From Lasiodiplodia sp. COLG20 (Eukaryota > Ascomycota > Dothideomycetes > Botryosphaeriales > Botryosphaeriaceae): 64,000 nt of DNA. The notes under the pieces are model-generated. The model ran no database searches. It was given only the letters and a program-made list of their open reading frames with translations, and was not told the origin of the DNA. Below are positions 20,900-32,372 of this stretch, one piece after another. The stretch covers positions 1,922,001 through 1,986,000 of the forward strand of contig VNWV01000006.1 of assembly GCA_009801085.1 (NCBI GenBank), written 5' to 3'. The translations under genes and the position numbers were made by a program. Position 1 is the first letter of the stretch, and every line of letters begins with the position of its first letter.

Positions 20900-23744
20900 T
20901 CATCTCGCCTCCCGTCCAGCCTCATCCGTGCCCATCCTCACATACGCCGGCCGCAGTCCCAACCCGCCAGCCACCCCCTCCCCCACACCCAACAACTCTA
21001 CACTCCTCCTTGCCGCCGGGGGTGGCGGCGGCAGCACCGCCTCCTCCCTCCCCTCCCCCCTATCCTCCGCCCCCAACGCGCTCCCCACTTGGCTTGCAGA
21101 CTCGAGGGCACTCCTCATCTCGTCTCCCCAACTACCACGGGCAAACTCATCATCTCTCACCCCCACAACGACGTCATCCGGCCGCTGCTCCTCTGCCCCG
21201 CCAGCCAATAACCCTTTCGTACTCGCATCGCTCTCCCCCCTACTCCTGCTCCTGCTCCTCACGCCCCGACTACCCGGGAAATACGGCGGGCTGAACTGCA
21301 CAGTGGTACTGGGCGTTTTCGTCGACGAGGACGCGATAGACACGCCGCGATGATGATGATGACGATGCTGGTCGTAATAAAACCCCTCCTCATCAAACGT
21401 ATCCAGCGACACCGAGCGGTAGCGCTGGCGACCGCCACCACCACCACGACGCTCACCATACGGCCCCGCCTCCACCCACTCCTGCAGCTGAATACTCGGC
21501 GTAACGCCCAGCGGCCCGACGCGCGGCGGGGTCGTAGGAGCCATCGCAATCTCGCCTGGCACGCCCATCACCACCGCCCCTCCACCACCACCTCCCCGCC
21601 GTCCCTGCCGATACCCGCGCCCATCCGGCAACCAATGCAAACTGCTACTCCCCCTGCCTCCACGACCAAGAAACAGCACCGCGCGCGCCACCACGCGAAA
21701 AGGGCGGTACGTCCAGCGACGATAGGCACGCGTGCGGCGCAGGCCGCGGCAGGCGGCGGCGTAGTCGTCGGTGCCGAGGTGCGACTGCTGGCACCACTCG
21801 CCGACGACGTAGGCCATGCCGAGGGCCATGATGGAGGTGCCGGCGGCGGTGCCGGCGGACCAGTACCAGCGCACCCACGGGCTGGTCGTCAGGTCGCTCT
21901 GCAGGAAGTCCATGTAGCCGCCCGACGTGCCCCACGTGCTGGTCATGCAGTCGCACGTGCGGTACGAGCCGAATGTTTGCGCCAGGACGATGTAGAGGAG
22001 CCAGGTCGAGTTTAGGATCTCCATGGGGCGGAAGAAGCAGTGCTCGGTCCATTGCTGGAAGGTCCAGGCGCGACGGGTTTTCGCTTGTTGCTTTAGAGAG
22101 GACTTGAGGTTTGCTTTGAAGCGAGGAGGGAATGGGAGGACGTCGAGGAGCCTGGAGAATGATCTGACGAGTAAGTTTTTCCCTGTACGGGCGAAGCGTT
22201 GGAGCATGTCGTGCGCTCTTTCCTCCATCTTGATGACCATGTGCTTTCGTTGGACGTGTGTGATGCTCCGCCTTACCCAATGAGGCTGCTCTGGCCGGAC
22301 CGGGGATGCAAACCACCACACCAAAAGCTCAAACACCAACTGCGCGAAGGACACAACGCAGAAGATGACGTATCCACCACTTCTGCAACCGAGACCGACT
22401 GTCGGTGTGTAGTATGACAGGATGAATGCGCCGAAGCATGTGCCCCCAACAATCAGTACAGCACTGCAAATCTGCCACATCTCACGAAAGTCGAACCACA
22501 GCAGACCTTCATCCACAGTCCCGAGCACGAGATGGGTACGTGCCTCAGCCTCATTGGCAAGCCATCCGCGTCCGTGGGCTGTGACGTAGCTCTTCTCGAT
22601 ATCAGAGAGGATGGGATGGGCCGCTCCGTAATGCCAACGGACACGGCCCTGGCCGGCGAAATCAACGAAGAAGTCCTGCATGTACTCGCTCTGACGACTG
22701 ATCTGCCTGACCCACGCCTCCATGCGCTTCCGTTCGCTCTCGGGCTGGCCTTCAAACGTGTCGATAAACTCTTCCCTAATTTCATCATCCTGCAGGGATC
22801 TGCACACGGTGTCGACAAGCTTATTCAGCTTCCTCCGTATATCCTCTGCCGCCACGGGATTTCGGTCGACGATGCTGCAGAGGATGAGCACGGGGAGCCA
22901 GGCGAGAAGGAGGCCGAGAGCGAGGTCGTGCGCGGTGGCGTTCTGGCCCAGCTGCCCGAAAGAAGCCTGGATGGAGATGCCGATGGAGAACAGAAACCAC
23001 CCGGTCGACACGAACACCGGTACGACGCCGCGTCTGCGAGCCGCGCGGAACCTGCGTGCCAAGTTCTGCCGTACCTCGTTGAGACGCTTCTCCTTGCCGT
23101 CTTTGCCACGGAGCTGGATATCTTTGCTGAAAAGCACGATGCGCAGCAAACCTTCGGCTTCCTTGTTCAGGGCCTCGCTGCGCCTCATCGTGTACTGATT
23201 CATCGTCGTCAGGATGTAGAACGAGTCGCGGATGCTGGCGAAATGGCTGTCCTGATTGGTGATGTCCTCGTCACAACGCGTGGCCATGTCGACTATTGGT
23301 CGGGCAGGGGGCCGTCAGTTAGAGTTGCATGATCCGCGCATTTTAGGGTACGCGGCTAATATGCACGAAGTTGTGTCACGTACCCATGAGCGCGCACTTG
23401 GCGGAGACCTTGATGTTCCACAAGATGTAGGCCAGGCTCGCCATTGGTGAGCCGACCCATCTCGCGATGGCCAGTACCGTGCGCCAGAAAGCGTTGCTCT
23501 CGAACGGAGCTTGTAGCAGGATGCCGATAATGGGCAAGATCCACGTCGTGATGGTGCTCGACGCGAGGCTCCACGGGTAGTAGTCGCTGCCCGTTCCGCA
23601 GAGAGCGCGGCAGCCCGCAGTGCTGATCTGGCTGTAGTTGTTCGGCTGGATGCCGATGACTTTTCCGGTCCAACCATAGTCTTGCTGCGCTGTCCTATTG
23701 CTCATGTAATTCTGCCCGCATTGATCAAAATCAGGTTGCGGCAT
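20900..23744 (-). CDS. Large multi-pass fungal membrane protein of unknown function
   Basis: Exons 23384-23744 and 20900-23292 (intron 23293-23383, GTACGT...AATAG) give 917 residues. The start is the ATG at 23744; the open frame continues upstream without an ATG. Exon 1 has CGQNYMSNRT followed by the first membrane span (TTWILPIIGILLQAPFESN) and WVGSPMASLAYILWNIKVSA, a pattern typical of a fungus-specific uncharacterised family. Further spans lie near VFVSTGWFLFSIGISI, LALGLLLAWLPVLILC, SAVLIVGGTCFGAFIL, VIFCVVSFAQLVFELLVWW and two more before residue 650. The last ~250 residues are low-complexity (Gly, Ser, Arg, poly-His, poly-Pro) and probably cytosolic. Function cannot be inferred from the sequence. 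Confidence 0.85.
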
Positions 23745-24658
23745 GGCGACGATCCGGACGGTTGGAGACGCCGGACGGGTGAAGTGAATGCATGAGCCGG
23801 GGTACGCAAGGTTACGGAAAATGCATGGCGGTTGCAAAAGAAATCGAGGCGAAGGTGAACAGAAGAAAACAGAGTTCGGGCTCAGTGGTGGAAGGGCTAT
23901 CGCGTAAAGTCAAGTCGATTCACAGTCATTTCAAAATAGCCGGTGACCTACATCTGGACTGCAAAATCACTGCTTATGCGGCTGAGTAGGAATCCTCCGA
24001 TGGAGGGCCAGATTACTTCGACCGCGGTTACGAGCCCATCTGGGCAGCTGTAAGAGCGAATGGCTTGAGCCACCTTCGTGACTGGACGAGGAGGCGCAGA
24101 GCGTGACCTCGAAGCCAGCCACAGCGGTATAAACGGCCCCCACATCTCGTTGTAAACGTTATCAGCGAGAGCGTGGGCGTAGCCGGCCGATAAGACGTGC
24201 CTGGCGCCTAAAGTGGCAATATAGCCAAGGCCAAGGCCAGTCGGTTGTAAGGCGAGTGCGCAAGGCTGTCGCCTTTTGGTGACAGCCAGTCGATCATGCG
24301 TTTCGTTAGCCGCCAGCAGATCGGCGGGGACATCAACCGACGTCCCATCACGAGTGCCGGAGTGTCAATCTTGAAGAAGTCGGTAAAGATGATCGCGTGG
24401 TGCGCAGCGCACGGTGGCGGAGCAGGACGGGAGTCGCCATGCGGTCGGATCGATGCGTCAGCGCCCACGTTGACGGCTCCGATCTTTCACTGTGACGTCG
24501 TGGGCGGTGGCTTTGGGTTGTCATGTTGGAGCTGACATGAAGACGGCGAAAAAGAACGGCCGGAAGCCGGCCACACCCGATCGATACCCAAAATTAGGAC
24601 GGCGATCACCACTTGCCACCCAGCTGACTTGACAGACGACAAAAGAGCAAAAAGATGA
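23745..24658. other. Intergenic, promoter side of the membrane protein gene
   Basis: No gene is supported. The open frame upstream of 23744 has no start codon. Confidence 0.4.
24649..24653 (-). terminator. Pol III terminator of tRNA-Leu
   Basis: TTTTT on the minus strand, six bases after the tRNA 3' end. Confidence 0.7.
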
Positions 24659-24757
24659 TGATGAGGACGAGACTCGAACTCGCGCGGGTTGCCCCACCAG
24701 GAAACTTGTTAAGCTAACACCTTAACCTGGCGCCATAACCAACTCGGCCACCTCACC
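24659..24757 (-). tRNA. tRNA-Leu (anticodon AAG), intron-containing
   Basis: Acceptor stem GGTGAGG pairs with CCTCATC, discriminator A. The anticodon stem is CCAGG/CCTGG. The loop reads T-T-A-A-G-G then about 17 nt (TGTTAGCTTAACAAGTT) before position 38, so an intron follows position 37 as usual in eukaryotes. The long variable arm (GGTGGGGCAACCC) and T arm GCGAGTTCGAGTCTCGT are typical of Leu. Mature length about 82 nt. Confidence 0.9.
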
Positions 24758-25890
24758 AAAGGCAATCTTGAAGTGAACTGCTAGTTCACTGCGCGATGGA
24801 AGTCAGTTCAAACGGTAGCCATTATAAACACAAACATGGGGCTCTGAACGGCGGTTGGCTGTCATGTCCACCATCGACGAATGTGTATCCGTTGGTTAAA
24901 TGAGCCGGAGAATCCGGGAGAAGTTGCTTCGGAAACTTACCAATGGCAAGATGCCGTTGCTGCGCAGTGGAGAGATGGTGCGCACATGCAACTGCCCACT
25001 GTGCAGATGACCCAACCCATTCGCATTAGTGGGTGGCCATGCATCAAGTTGTGGACATTACTAGCGACCAGCAACGATCATACGATATGTTTGCCGGCTT
25101 GTTCTCCGGATACTCGCGCAAACAGGAGTGATACACAAACATCTTCGAGGTCCTTTAAGGCCTTCAATGCCGAGCAAACCTCGCCCGAGATTCAGGGATA
25201 CTATTGCGAGTCAACATTAATTGACGAAATCCCGGAAAAGAAAGCCGTCTGGGCTGTGCTATGTGCCACTGCCAGGCTATCGCGGGGTCGTACCGCATCA
25301 TGCAAGATACGCGGCCCAGTGTGACTGCAGTAGCTCCAAAGCACAGCAGACGGCAACCCCGCTCCTGCGGGGATAGATGCAGCGAAGTCGGCCGACAAAG
25401 CTTGGTGTGCGGAAAGGAGGGTGGAAAGGGGGAGGTGGCTGGGCCGGCCGATAAAACGTCGCCCTTGCAAAGGTCCAAACTGAGTATGACGCCGGAGGTT
25501 GCACTTTAATGGAGCATCCAGCGGAAGATTATTCAGGCGTGGGGAATCCGACGGAAAAGCTGAGGCAACGGTCGAATGGAGCCGGACCCAGATCCTTACA
25601 TTGGCCGTGGACGACTCCAATGATTGCCAGGAGGCAGTCCTGACTCGCAGTGCTGCTGGGCTATTCCACAACCATCCATAGCAGAAGCCTATCGTCAGCG
25701 CACACTTCGTGATGCAAGCTTTGGTGTTGAAGCCTGTGCGGCCTCTTCGGAAGGAAAGGATGGGCGGGCGAACGCTGCGGTTTGCCATGAAGGCCAAGGA
25801 TTACACGACAGGATGACGATCTGGCGCTGCTTAGGCCATCTCCCTGATCAACCCACAGCAGAGAAAGTTAGCGCCCCTGCAGTCTGTGTA
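24758..25890. other. Gene-free stretch after tRNA-Leu
   Basis: Overlapping short frames on both strands and no recognisable protein. Confidence 0.4.
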
Positions 25891-26122
25891 CAGAGGGTTG
25901 TAGCCGAAGGCTAGCGTGGATTATTTTTCCCTCACGCTACGGGTAGGTGGTGAAGCTATCGTCCGGACATGAACGTACAATTGTTGAGTCTACATCCGGA
26001 TGATAGCTTCAACTGCCCACATGTCGTCTTATTCTTTTGTTTTCAGAGAAAAGAACAGCTGGAGCATAGTCACCCGGATTCTGCTATTCTTCGCGCTAGG
26101 CTTCGGCTGCATTGCCCCTCTG
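25891..26122. mobile_element. MITE-like element, copy 3
   Basis: A 232-bp element. The left end CAGAGGGTTGTAGCCGAAGG and the complement of the right end CAGAGGGGCAATGCAGCCGA form the terminal repeat, and CTAGCG continues the match inward on both sides. The internal hairpin arms GAAGCTATCGTCCGGA (25952-25967) and TCCGGATGATAGCTTC (25995-26010) are nearly perfect. TA precedes the left end, but CG follows the right end, so the target duplication is not intact. Confidence 0.75.
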
Positions 26123-27754
26123 CGTCGATTCAGAGGGCGGCGGGGACTTCCAGAAGCGCCTGGAGCGGCGCCGGTTGGTTTTGGAAACTGTGGCGCTGGA
26201 CTATCCACGGGACGACCAGGGCGTCGGACAACGGCGTGGATAGTCACCTCACAGCTGAGTGTGACGCAAGGTACGGCGCTGCTGACGAGATGGAAGCCGA
26301 ATGCATAAGCCGGATTGAGGATCAGGAATGTGTGTTGTTTGACGAAGGTACCGTGACCGTGGCACGGATGACGTCGTCGCAACAGTGACCTCAGCGGAAA
26401 ACACTCGGCAGGTTCCCCACGCTGCTGGTTCGGCGCGGGACACCCTTGCATCGCGTGCGGAGTACAGTCGCGCGGGCGGATAAGGCCGCCCGGCATGCAG
26501 AGATGATTGCTGCCACATGTTGAGCACGAGCAGGTTGAAACACGGATGAGGCGGCGGATATGGCACCGCACGCGTTGTCGCGACGCGGCTGCTGCGCTTG
26601 CAGCAAAAGCAGGGCGGCGCATGCGGACAAGCGGCACGAATGAGGAGCAAGCAGGTCTGTACGTGTCGGGCTACACCCACAAGGGCAGGGCGGCTCGGCG
26701 TGGCAGATGACCTTGCTGCCTCCAAGTTTCTGGCAGAGAAGAGCGGTGAGATAGGGGAAGGAGGAGCGCGGAACAGCTCAATGAGGCGCGGCAGGACTGT
26801 GGTAGGAGCGTGCGAGAAATTATTGCTCAGCCGAAACTCGGTTGGTGAGGCAGCGGCCGGGCATGCGGTGCAGGCAGCGGCGCGCCTGGCCAGCCGCGTG
26901 AAGAACGCAGCCGACACAGCGCAATTGCGCGCAGTAGCGCGGCCGCAATGTGTTGAACAGGCGTGCGACAGGTCGTCCGGGCGCGCGGGGAGGGCGAGGC
27001 CCAGCGCGGTGATGGACTGCAAGGCATCCCATTCCAGCGAGGGGAAAAAGCGCGCACTCGAGACGGTAACAGCAAGCCGAGCCTGTCAGAAGTGGGCGGT
27101 GGCGCCGGGAGCAGGCAGGCCGCCGCGTCGCACGGCAGCCGATCAGGGTCTGTTTTGCTCAGCTCAGCACTCGAAGAGGAGCGAGAAGTGCGCGTTGCGG
27201 TGGCCGCGGGCCATCCACGTTGCGGCCGCTGACGGAATGCCCCAAGTAGTAGGGCTGAGGCGGCGCGGCGATTGACGGCGGTGACGGGTCAGCAGCAGAT
27301 CTAAGCCGATGCCACCTTGGCTCTGTGCTGTGCGTTGCATGCAGCATCCACGGCCATCACGGCGAGCGGACCCACCCGCCCAACAGCTCATTTAGCACTG
27401 GCCGGCGCCCGTCAGTTTCTGCGCCCGCCAAATTGCCGGCAAAACCTGGCGCAATTCCCGCAGCGAAAAAGCTAGCAGCGCACAGCGCCTTCTTGAGAGC
27501 GAGCCGCCCACACTCTTCCTCTCACGCTCTCTCCGCACCACCGCACCACCCGCCCGCCCGCGCGCCCTTCCGCGCCGCCGCTCCCTGCGCGCGCCCCTCA
27601 GCGAGGCTGCGCCCGAGTCTCACCCGCCCGAAATTGGGAAATTAGGAGCAGCGATTTCTTGGCCGCGTCGGATCCGGCCCTTTTGACGCGCCCATCGACC
27701 CAGCCTGCGCATCGCCACACCCGCTGCTGCGCATCTTGCTCCAACAGTTGCAAG
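26123..27754. other. GC-rich gene-free stretch upstream of the DUF2457 gene
   Basis: Long open frames exist on both strands (about 257 and 225 codons), but they overlap each other, are Arg/Ala/Ser-rich and contain no recognisable motif, as expected from high GC alone. CT-rich tracts near 27500-27560 look like fungal promoter sequence for the gene at 28049. Confidence 0.45.
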
Positions 27755-27812
27755 GTACGCGCAGGCTGTCCCCCGCCTGCTCCTAATCTAATGCTCACCT
27801 GTCAGCTTGCAG
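27755..27812 (+). other. Candidate 5' UTR intron of the DUF2457 gene
   Basis: AAG|GTACGC donor, CTAAT branch-like element and TTGCAG acceptor, 58 nt, ending 236 bp upstream of the ATG at 28049. Only splice-site sequence supports it. Confidence 0.3.
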
Positions 27813-28048
27813 ATCCGCCTCCTAGTCCTTTGAAACACTGCGTCAAACTCCCACAATGTTGGTTTTGATATTATAGCACAGCGGTCCTTAGGGACAACTC
27901 CAACAGCAACTGAAGCGCCGGACTACTATCCGCCAATCTTCGCCTTGTCTACCCGCCGGCCACTGGCCCTGGACCGCCGGATCATCTCCTTCAGCACTCA
28001 GCATCTCGATCATCACCAGCACTAAATCGCCTTGATTGCTTTCCAAAC

Positions 28049-30391
28049 ATGGCTTTAAATCAAAACGACTTCGACAAAATCACCACCATGCAGACCAGAT
28101 CTCTCCAGAACCAACCCACCGCACAGGACGGCCCCATGAGCCTTGGGGAAGAGCTCGTTGCCGACACCGACGAACCGCCTGACGAAATGCAGCGGACCCC
28201 TCGCCCCACTCCGGTCAAACCTGCTCCATTGAACCTGGCCACTAATTTCGCAAAGACCCGCTACGGCTCGTGTCCCCAAAAGGAATCTTTGTTGACCCAG
28301 GCCCTTCACTCGGAGAGCGATTCTCAGTCGGACGACGACGAACATCATGTGGAGCTCAAGCGAGGTCTGTCCACCGCCTCGACCTGGAGCAATGTCAGCA
28401 TCGCCTCGACCGACCTCACCAGCGACGGAGGCTTCACGAGCCCAGGCACCAGGACCAGCTCTCCCAGCCCGCCGCTCCCTCCTACTCTCCATGCTCTCCC
28501 CATCATCTCCATCAAGAAGGAATCCGACGTCTCGCTTACCATTCGCCATGACGAGAACAGCGCCGAAAAGATCGAAAAGAAAACCGTCAAGACGTCCGAC
28601 GAGAACTCCGTCGAGGCAGGACTTGGCCGCAAAAGATGCATCACCTTTGCCTGCGGAAGGAAGGAGTCCAGCACCAGTGTTACTCCCAAGAAGCCTCAGT
28701 CCCCACCAGAGGAAAAGCCCGCGGAACCCGCTCGTCGCCGTTGCACCATCAAGTTCGCCTGCGACGCGAAGGCCACGGCATCTCCCAAGAAGACCCGCAT
28801 GGGCAGCCCTCCTCCGCCTACGAACCGACTTGCTGTTCCAGGCAAGGGCACGCCACGCTCGCACCGTGGTTCGGATTCGACTGTGCGGAACGACTCCCCC
28901 AAGAGCGTCCGCAAGAGTGCATCTGTCATTCGCCACTCGAGGAAGTTCAGCGAGAACTCGGACATTGGCCGTCGTGAGGCCACGCGCTTCCACGAATTTG
29001 CCAGCTCCGAAGAGGAAGTCGAGGAGTGGACCCAGGAGCAGACCTGTCACATGACGCGTCTGACGGTTACCGATACCTTGAGAATTGAGAATGGATTGAG
29101 GAAGCTCGGTGAAGAGGTTGAGGAGGAAGCATTGGAAGATGAAGATGAGGACGAGGAACTACTCGATGAAGACGACGAGGATCTGGACCTGGACGATGAC
29201 CTGGATGACGAGGAAGAGGAAGAGGAAGAGGAAGAAGAAGAGGCCGACGAGGACGACAACGAATCTGTCATCTCTGATGGCAGCGTGTCCGACGGTGGCT
29301 TCCAGACCGACGACGAGCAAGGCTTTGCTGGTTCTGATGACGAAAGCGACGCTGGGTCTGACTACCAGTGGTGGGCACCCAGTCGCGTAGTCGTTCCCAG
29401 CTCCAGTGAACAGCGCGAGCACATCAGGCCATCAGGCCACCGCAGTCTGTCTGATTCTTCCAACTGCTCGATCGCGTCTGAATCTAGGATGTTCACCAAG
29501 CCTTCTCCTGCCAAGAAAAGGAAGCCTGTCAACATCCGCCCTCGCAGCCCCGAGCTCCCTGACAGCACGGACTTCGTCTGTGGCACCCTTGACGAAGACC
29601 GGCCTCTGGAGGATGCTTACTACTCAGCCCTCGAGCAACGCAGGGCGGCCAAGCACAAGCAAACTCCTCAGGACATCGATCCCACCTTCCCCACCTCGGA
29701 CCCCGAGATGGATGAGGAAGATGAGGATGACGAGGTCGAGGCAGCTGCCGAGGACAGCGATCAGCACATGTTGATGCACGGTCAGCTCGACCAAATCGAC
29801 GAGGTCGAGGGCCGTGGGCGTCGCCGTGCAGGGTCAAAGCGCTCCCCGATCTCGTCGCCAAAGCGCCTCCGTTCTCCACCACCGCCGGTAAAGCGCGGAC
29901 AGGCCCACCGTTCCCCGCCTCCTCGTCGTCTTTTCGGACAATCCCCGAAGCGTCTCCGTTCTCCGCCGCCTGCCGGTCGCCTCCGTTCGCCGCCGCATAC
30001 GCGTCGCACGTCCTTAACTGTTACATGTAAACAGCAAACGGCGATTCAATTTGCAGGCATGGATCAGGGGCCTCCACCGACTATTGTGGCCTCCCTTCCT
30101 CGCCCTCCTACTCTCTTCCGCCAGGAATCGTACTACGACGACGACGAGGACGGTGAGACGACGACTAATGACACGCTCAAGCGTGGACCGATGGACATCA
30201 AAGCCGGCACTGCCCTCAAGAGGCAGCGCCGCAAGGAAAAGCTCTACCAGAAGCACTGCCGCAAGGCGTACAAAAAAGAAGAGCGCCGCCCTGCACCGGG
30301 CAAGGGCGCGGAGCGCATGCGCGAGGTTGGCATGGGGCTTGCCGCGTACAGAGGCAAAAAGGCCACACCAGTGCATGTGCTCTCGTACTGA
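28049..30391 (+). CDS. DUF2457-like acidic fungal protein
   Basis: A 780-residue single-exon protein, mostly disordered. Two related short segments, RKRCITFACG (about residue 194) and RRRCTIKFACD (about 230), are the marks by which I assign the fungal DUF2457 family. Between about residues 355 and 400 lies an almost uninterrupted Asp/Glu tract. A Ser/Arg/Pro region follows with SPKRLRSPPPP-type repeats, and a basic C-terminus (ALKRQRRKEKLYQKHCRKAYKKEER). The pattern of acidic block plus basic, Lys/Arg-rich repeats suggests a nuclear or nucleolar protein, but that is inference. Function of the family is not established to my knowledge. It is transcribed toward the essential Sar1 gene. Confidence 0.8.
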   Translation: MALNQNDFDKITTMQTRSLQNQPTAQDGPMSLGEELVADTDEPPDEMQRTPRPTPVKPAPLNLATNFAKTRYGSCPQKESLLTQALHSESDSQSDDDEHHVELKRGLSTASTWSNVSIASTDLTSDGGFTSPGTRTSSPSPPLPPTLHALPIISIKKESDVSLTIRHDENSAEKIEKKTVKTSDENSVEAGLGRKRCITFACGRKESSTSVTPKKPQSPPEEKPAEPARRRCTIKFACDAKATASPKKTRMGSPPPPTNRLAVPGKGTPRSHRGSDSTVRNDSPKSVRKSASVIRHSRKFSENSDIGRREATRFHEFASSEEEVEEWTQEQTCHMTRLTVTDTLRIENGLRKLGEEVEEEALEDEDEDEELLDEDDEDLDLDDDLDDEEEEEEEEEEEADEDDNESVISDGSVSDGGFQTDDEQGFAGSDDESDAGSDYQWWAPSRVVVPSSSEQREHIRPSGHRSLSDSSNCSIASESRMFTKPSPAKKRKPVNIRPRSPELPDSTDFVCGTLDEDRPLEDAYYSALEQRRAAKHKQTPQDIDPTFPTSDPEMDEEDEDDEVEAAAEDSDQHMLMHGQLDQIDEVEGRGRRRAGSKRSPISSPKRLRSPPPPVKRGQAHRSPPPRRLFGQSPKRLRSPPPAGRLRSPPHTRRTSLTVTCKQQTAIQFAGMDQGPPPTIVASLPRPPTLFRQESYYDDDEDGETTTNDTLKRGPMDIKAGTALKRQRRKEKLYQKHCRKAYKKEERRPAPGKGAERMREVGMGLAAYRGKKATPVHVLSY

Positions 30392-31170
30392 GAGGAGCGC
30401 CGCTGACTTGTCAGCACCTTTACGAGTCTTCGGACTTGCTGGTCGCTGCTCTCGCACATATTTCACGTTGCATATTTCCGTTACTGTAAATACCCACACT
30501 TCCCGTTTCAGCAGGTGCTTTAGCGATTTGTTTATATCAAGGTCTTAATCTTCCTGCACATTCCCCTATTTTGACGACGCTGCGCCTGCTGCCAGGCATG
30601 CGGCTTTTCGAGCGCAAAAGGGCAGGATACCCCACGACTTGATGACCAAGCATTACACCCAGGCGTTTTCTTATCATCTCTGCTTTCGTTGCGAATGGCG
30701 GTTTCTTTCTTTGCGGGAACACACATTGGGCAGCGAGGAGTTATTCATATCGATCGCTTCGGGAGGGAGAGCATAGCATTTGCATAGGACGGGGTTGGTT
30801 TGGTGGATGGGCTGTTGGGGTTGGGGTTGGGGTTATTATTACAGACAATGGTGTCGCAGGTGAATCGAGTCACATTGATTTTGAACTACGTGTCCTCAAC
30901 GTGGCGTGAATTGTTGTTGCCTGTGTAAATACCGGGGTTCTGCGGAGAGAGTGGCGGCAACCGTGGCGTGGGTGAGTGGCGGGGCGGCTCGTGGGCGGAG
31001 CCGAGTGGATGCCAAGAGCCAGATTGACGTTGGCCGCTCTCTCTCATCATGGTCTGGCCACAGAATTCCACTTCCGACTGTCCAGCTCCCAACGCCGCCA
31101 ACCCTCCGCCGCCTTCTCAAACCCGTCCTCAGCACCTTCTTGCGCCAAACAAGCAACCTCCGTCGCCGCC
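30392..31170. other. Intergenic, promoter of Sar1
   Basis: No gene. Contains three GGGGTT units near 30818-30835, too few to be telomeric, and a CT-rich region before the Sar1 ATG. Confidence 0.45.
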
Positions 31171-32372
31171 ATGTGGATTATCGACTGGTGTACGTCCGCC
31201 CGACGCCCAACCTCTCCTCCCATCAGCCCGTCGCCGCGATGCCCTCCACCCCTGTTCGCATCCGTCGCGCCTGCGCACCACGCCGGTAGCTGGAGTTATA
31301 TCTGGGGAACAACTTGCTGATTCGAGTGTGCAACAGTCTGGGATGTCCTCTCAAGCTTGGGCCTGCTGAACAAGCATGCGGTGCGTGGCCACGAAACCCT
31401 GTGGGAGCCATTTGGCTACGGGCGCATGGAATGCGGATGAGAAACCCAGGTCGCTGACGGCATCGAGTGAATACAGAAGCTACTCTTCCTCGGTCTTGAC
31501 AATGCCGGCAAGACCACTCTCCTGCACATGCTGAAGGTACGTTCACACCGATAACCTTCCAACACCTCACCCGGCGCCGCCCGGACAGCGAAAGCTGACA
31601 GATTTTTGCCTGGACAGAACGATCGCGTGTACGTATACCACATTGCGGACTAGTCTGTACTATTCCGAGGCCGATTGCTGACCGTGGCCCCTCAGTGCCA
31701 TCCTCCAGCCCACTCTCCACCCTAGTACGTTTCCCTACCCCAGGCTTCATTATCGCAGTCGCTTCTCGAACATCAGCTAACAACGCGCATAGCCTCTGAG
31801 GAGCTGAGCATCGGTTCCTGCCGCTTCACTACCTTCGATCTCGGTGGTACGTCTCTCTCCCTCCACCCTTAACCCCATCCCTTCTCCGCCGCCGCCACCA
31901 ACGCAGCCATTTTTCCCGATAAGCCGAGAGAGCCATTACTAAGCATCACATAAACAGGTCACCAGCAGGCGCGCCGTCTGTGGAAGGACTACTTCCCCGA
32001 GGTGTCGGGCATCGTGTTCCTGGTGGACGCCAAGGACCCGGAGCGGTTCGCCGAGTCCAAGGCGGAGCTGGACGCGCTGCTGTCGATGGAGGAGCTGCAG
32101 AAGACGCCGTTCCTCATCCTCGGCAACAAGATCGACCACCCCAACGCCGTGTCCGAGGACCAGCTGAGGCACGAGCTCGGCCTGTACCAGACCACGGGCA
32201 AGGGCAAGGTCCCGCTCGAGGGCATCCGCCCCATCGAGGTCTTCATGTGCTCCGTCGTCATGAGGCAGGGCTACGGCGAGGGTATCCGTTGGCTGTACGT
32301 TTTGGAATTCTTCCTTTTTGGTTGGTGTCTGGGTGATGGTGCTGACTGGTTCATAGGTCGCAGTACGTCTAA
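31171..32372 (+). CDS. sar1: Sar1 small GTPase (COPII coat initiation)
   Basis: Arf-family GTPase that, when GTP-bound, inserts into ER membranes and recruits Sec23/24 to start COPII vesicles. Eight exons join in phase: 31171-31189, 31337-31380, 31477-31536, 31618-31628, 31696-31724, 31793-31846, 31958-32294, 32357-32372, giving 189 residues, the usual Sar1 length. Motifs: N-terminal amphipathic MWIIDWFWDVL in place of a myristoylation glycine, P-loop GLDNAGKTT (27-35), switch region around LQPTLHPTSEEL, DLGGHQQ, NKID, and the conserved C-terminal WLSQYV. Exon 4 is only 11 nt. All introns have GT-AG ends. Almost certainly essential and functional. Confidence 0.97.

Noticed and set aside
26249..27275. 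Long frames on both strands in the GC-rich block
   Set aside because: They overlap each other, lack motifs, and match what high GC produces by chance.
30014..30055. Possible short intron near the end of the DUF2457 gene (GTTACATG...TTTGCAG)
   Set aside because: At 30-37 nt it is too short for a normal fungal intron, and the unspliced frame is open throughout.
30805..30840. GGGGTT repeats resembling telomere sequence
   Set aside because: Only about three units and the usual fungal telomere repeat is TTAGGG; treated as simple sequence.
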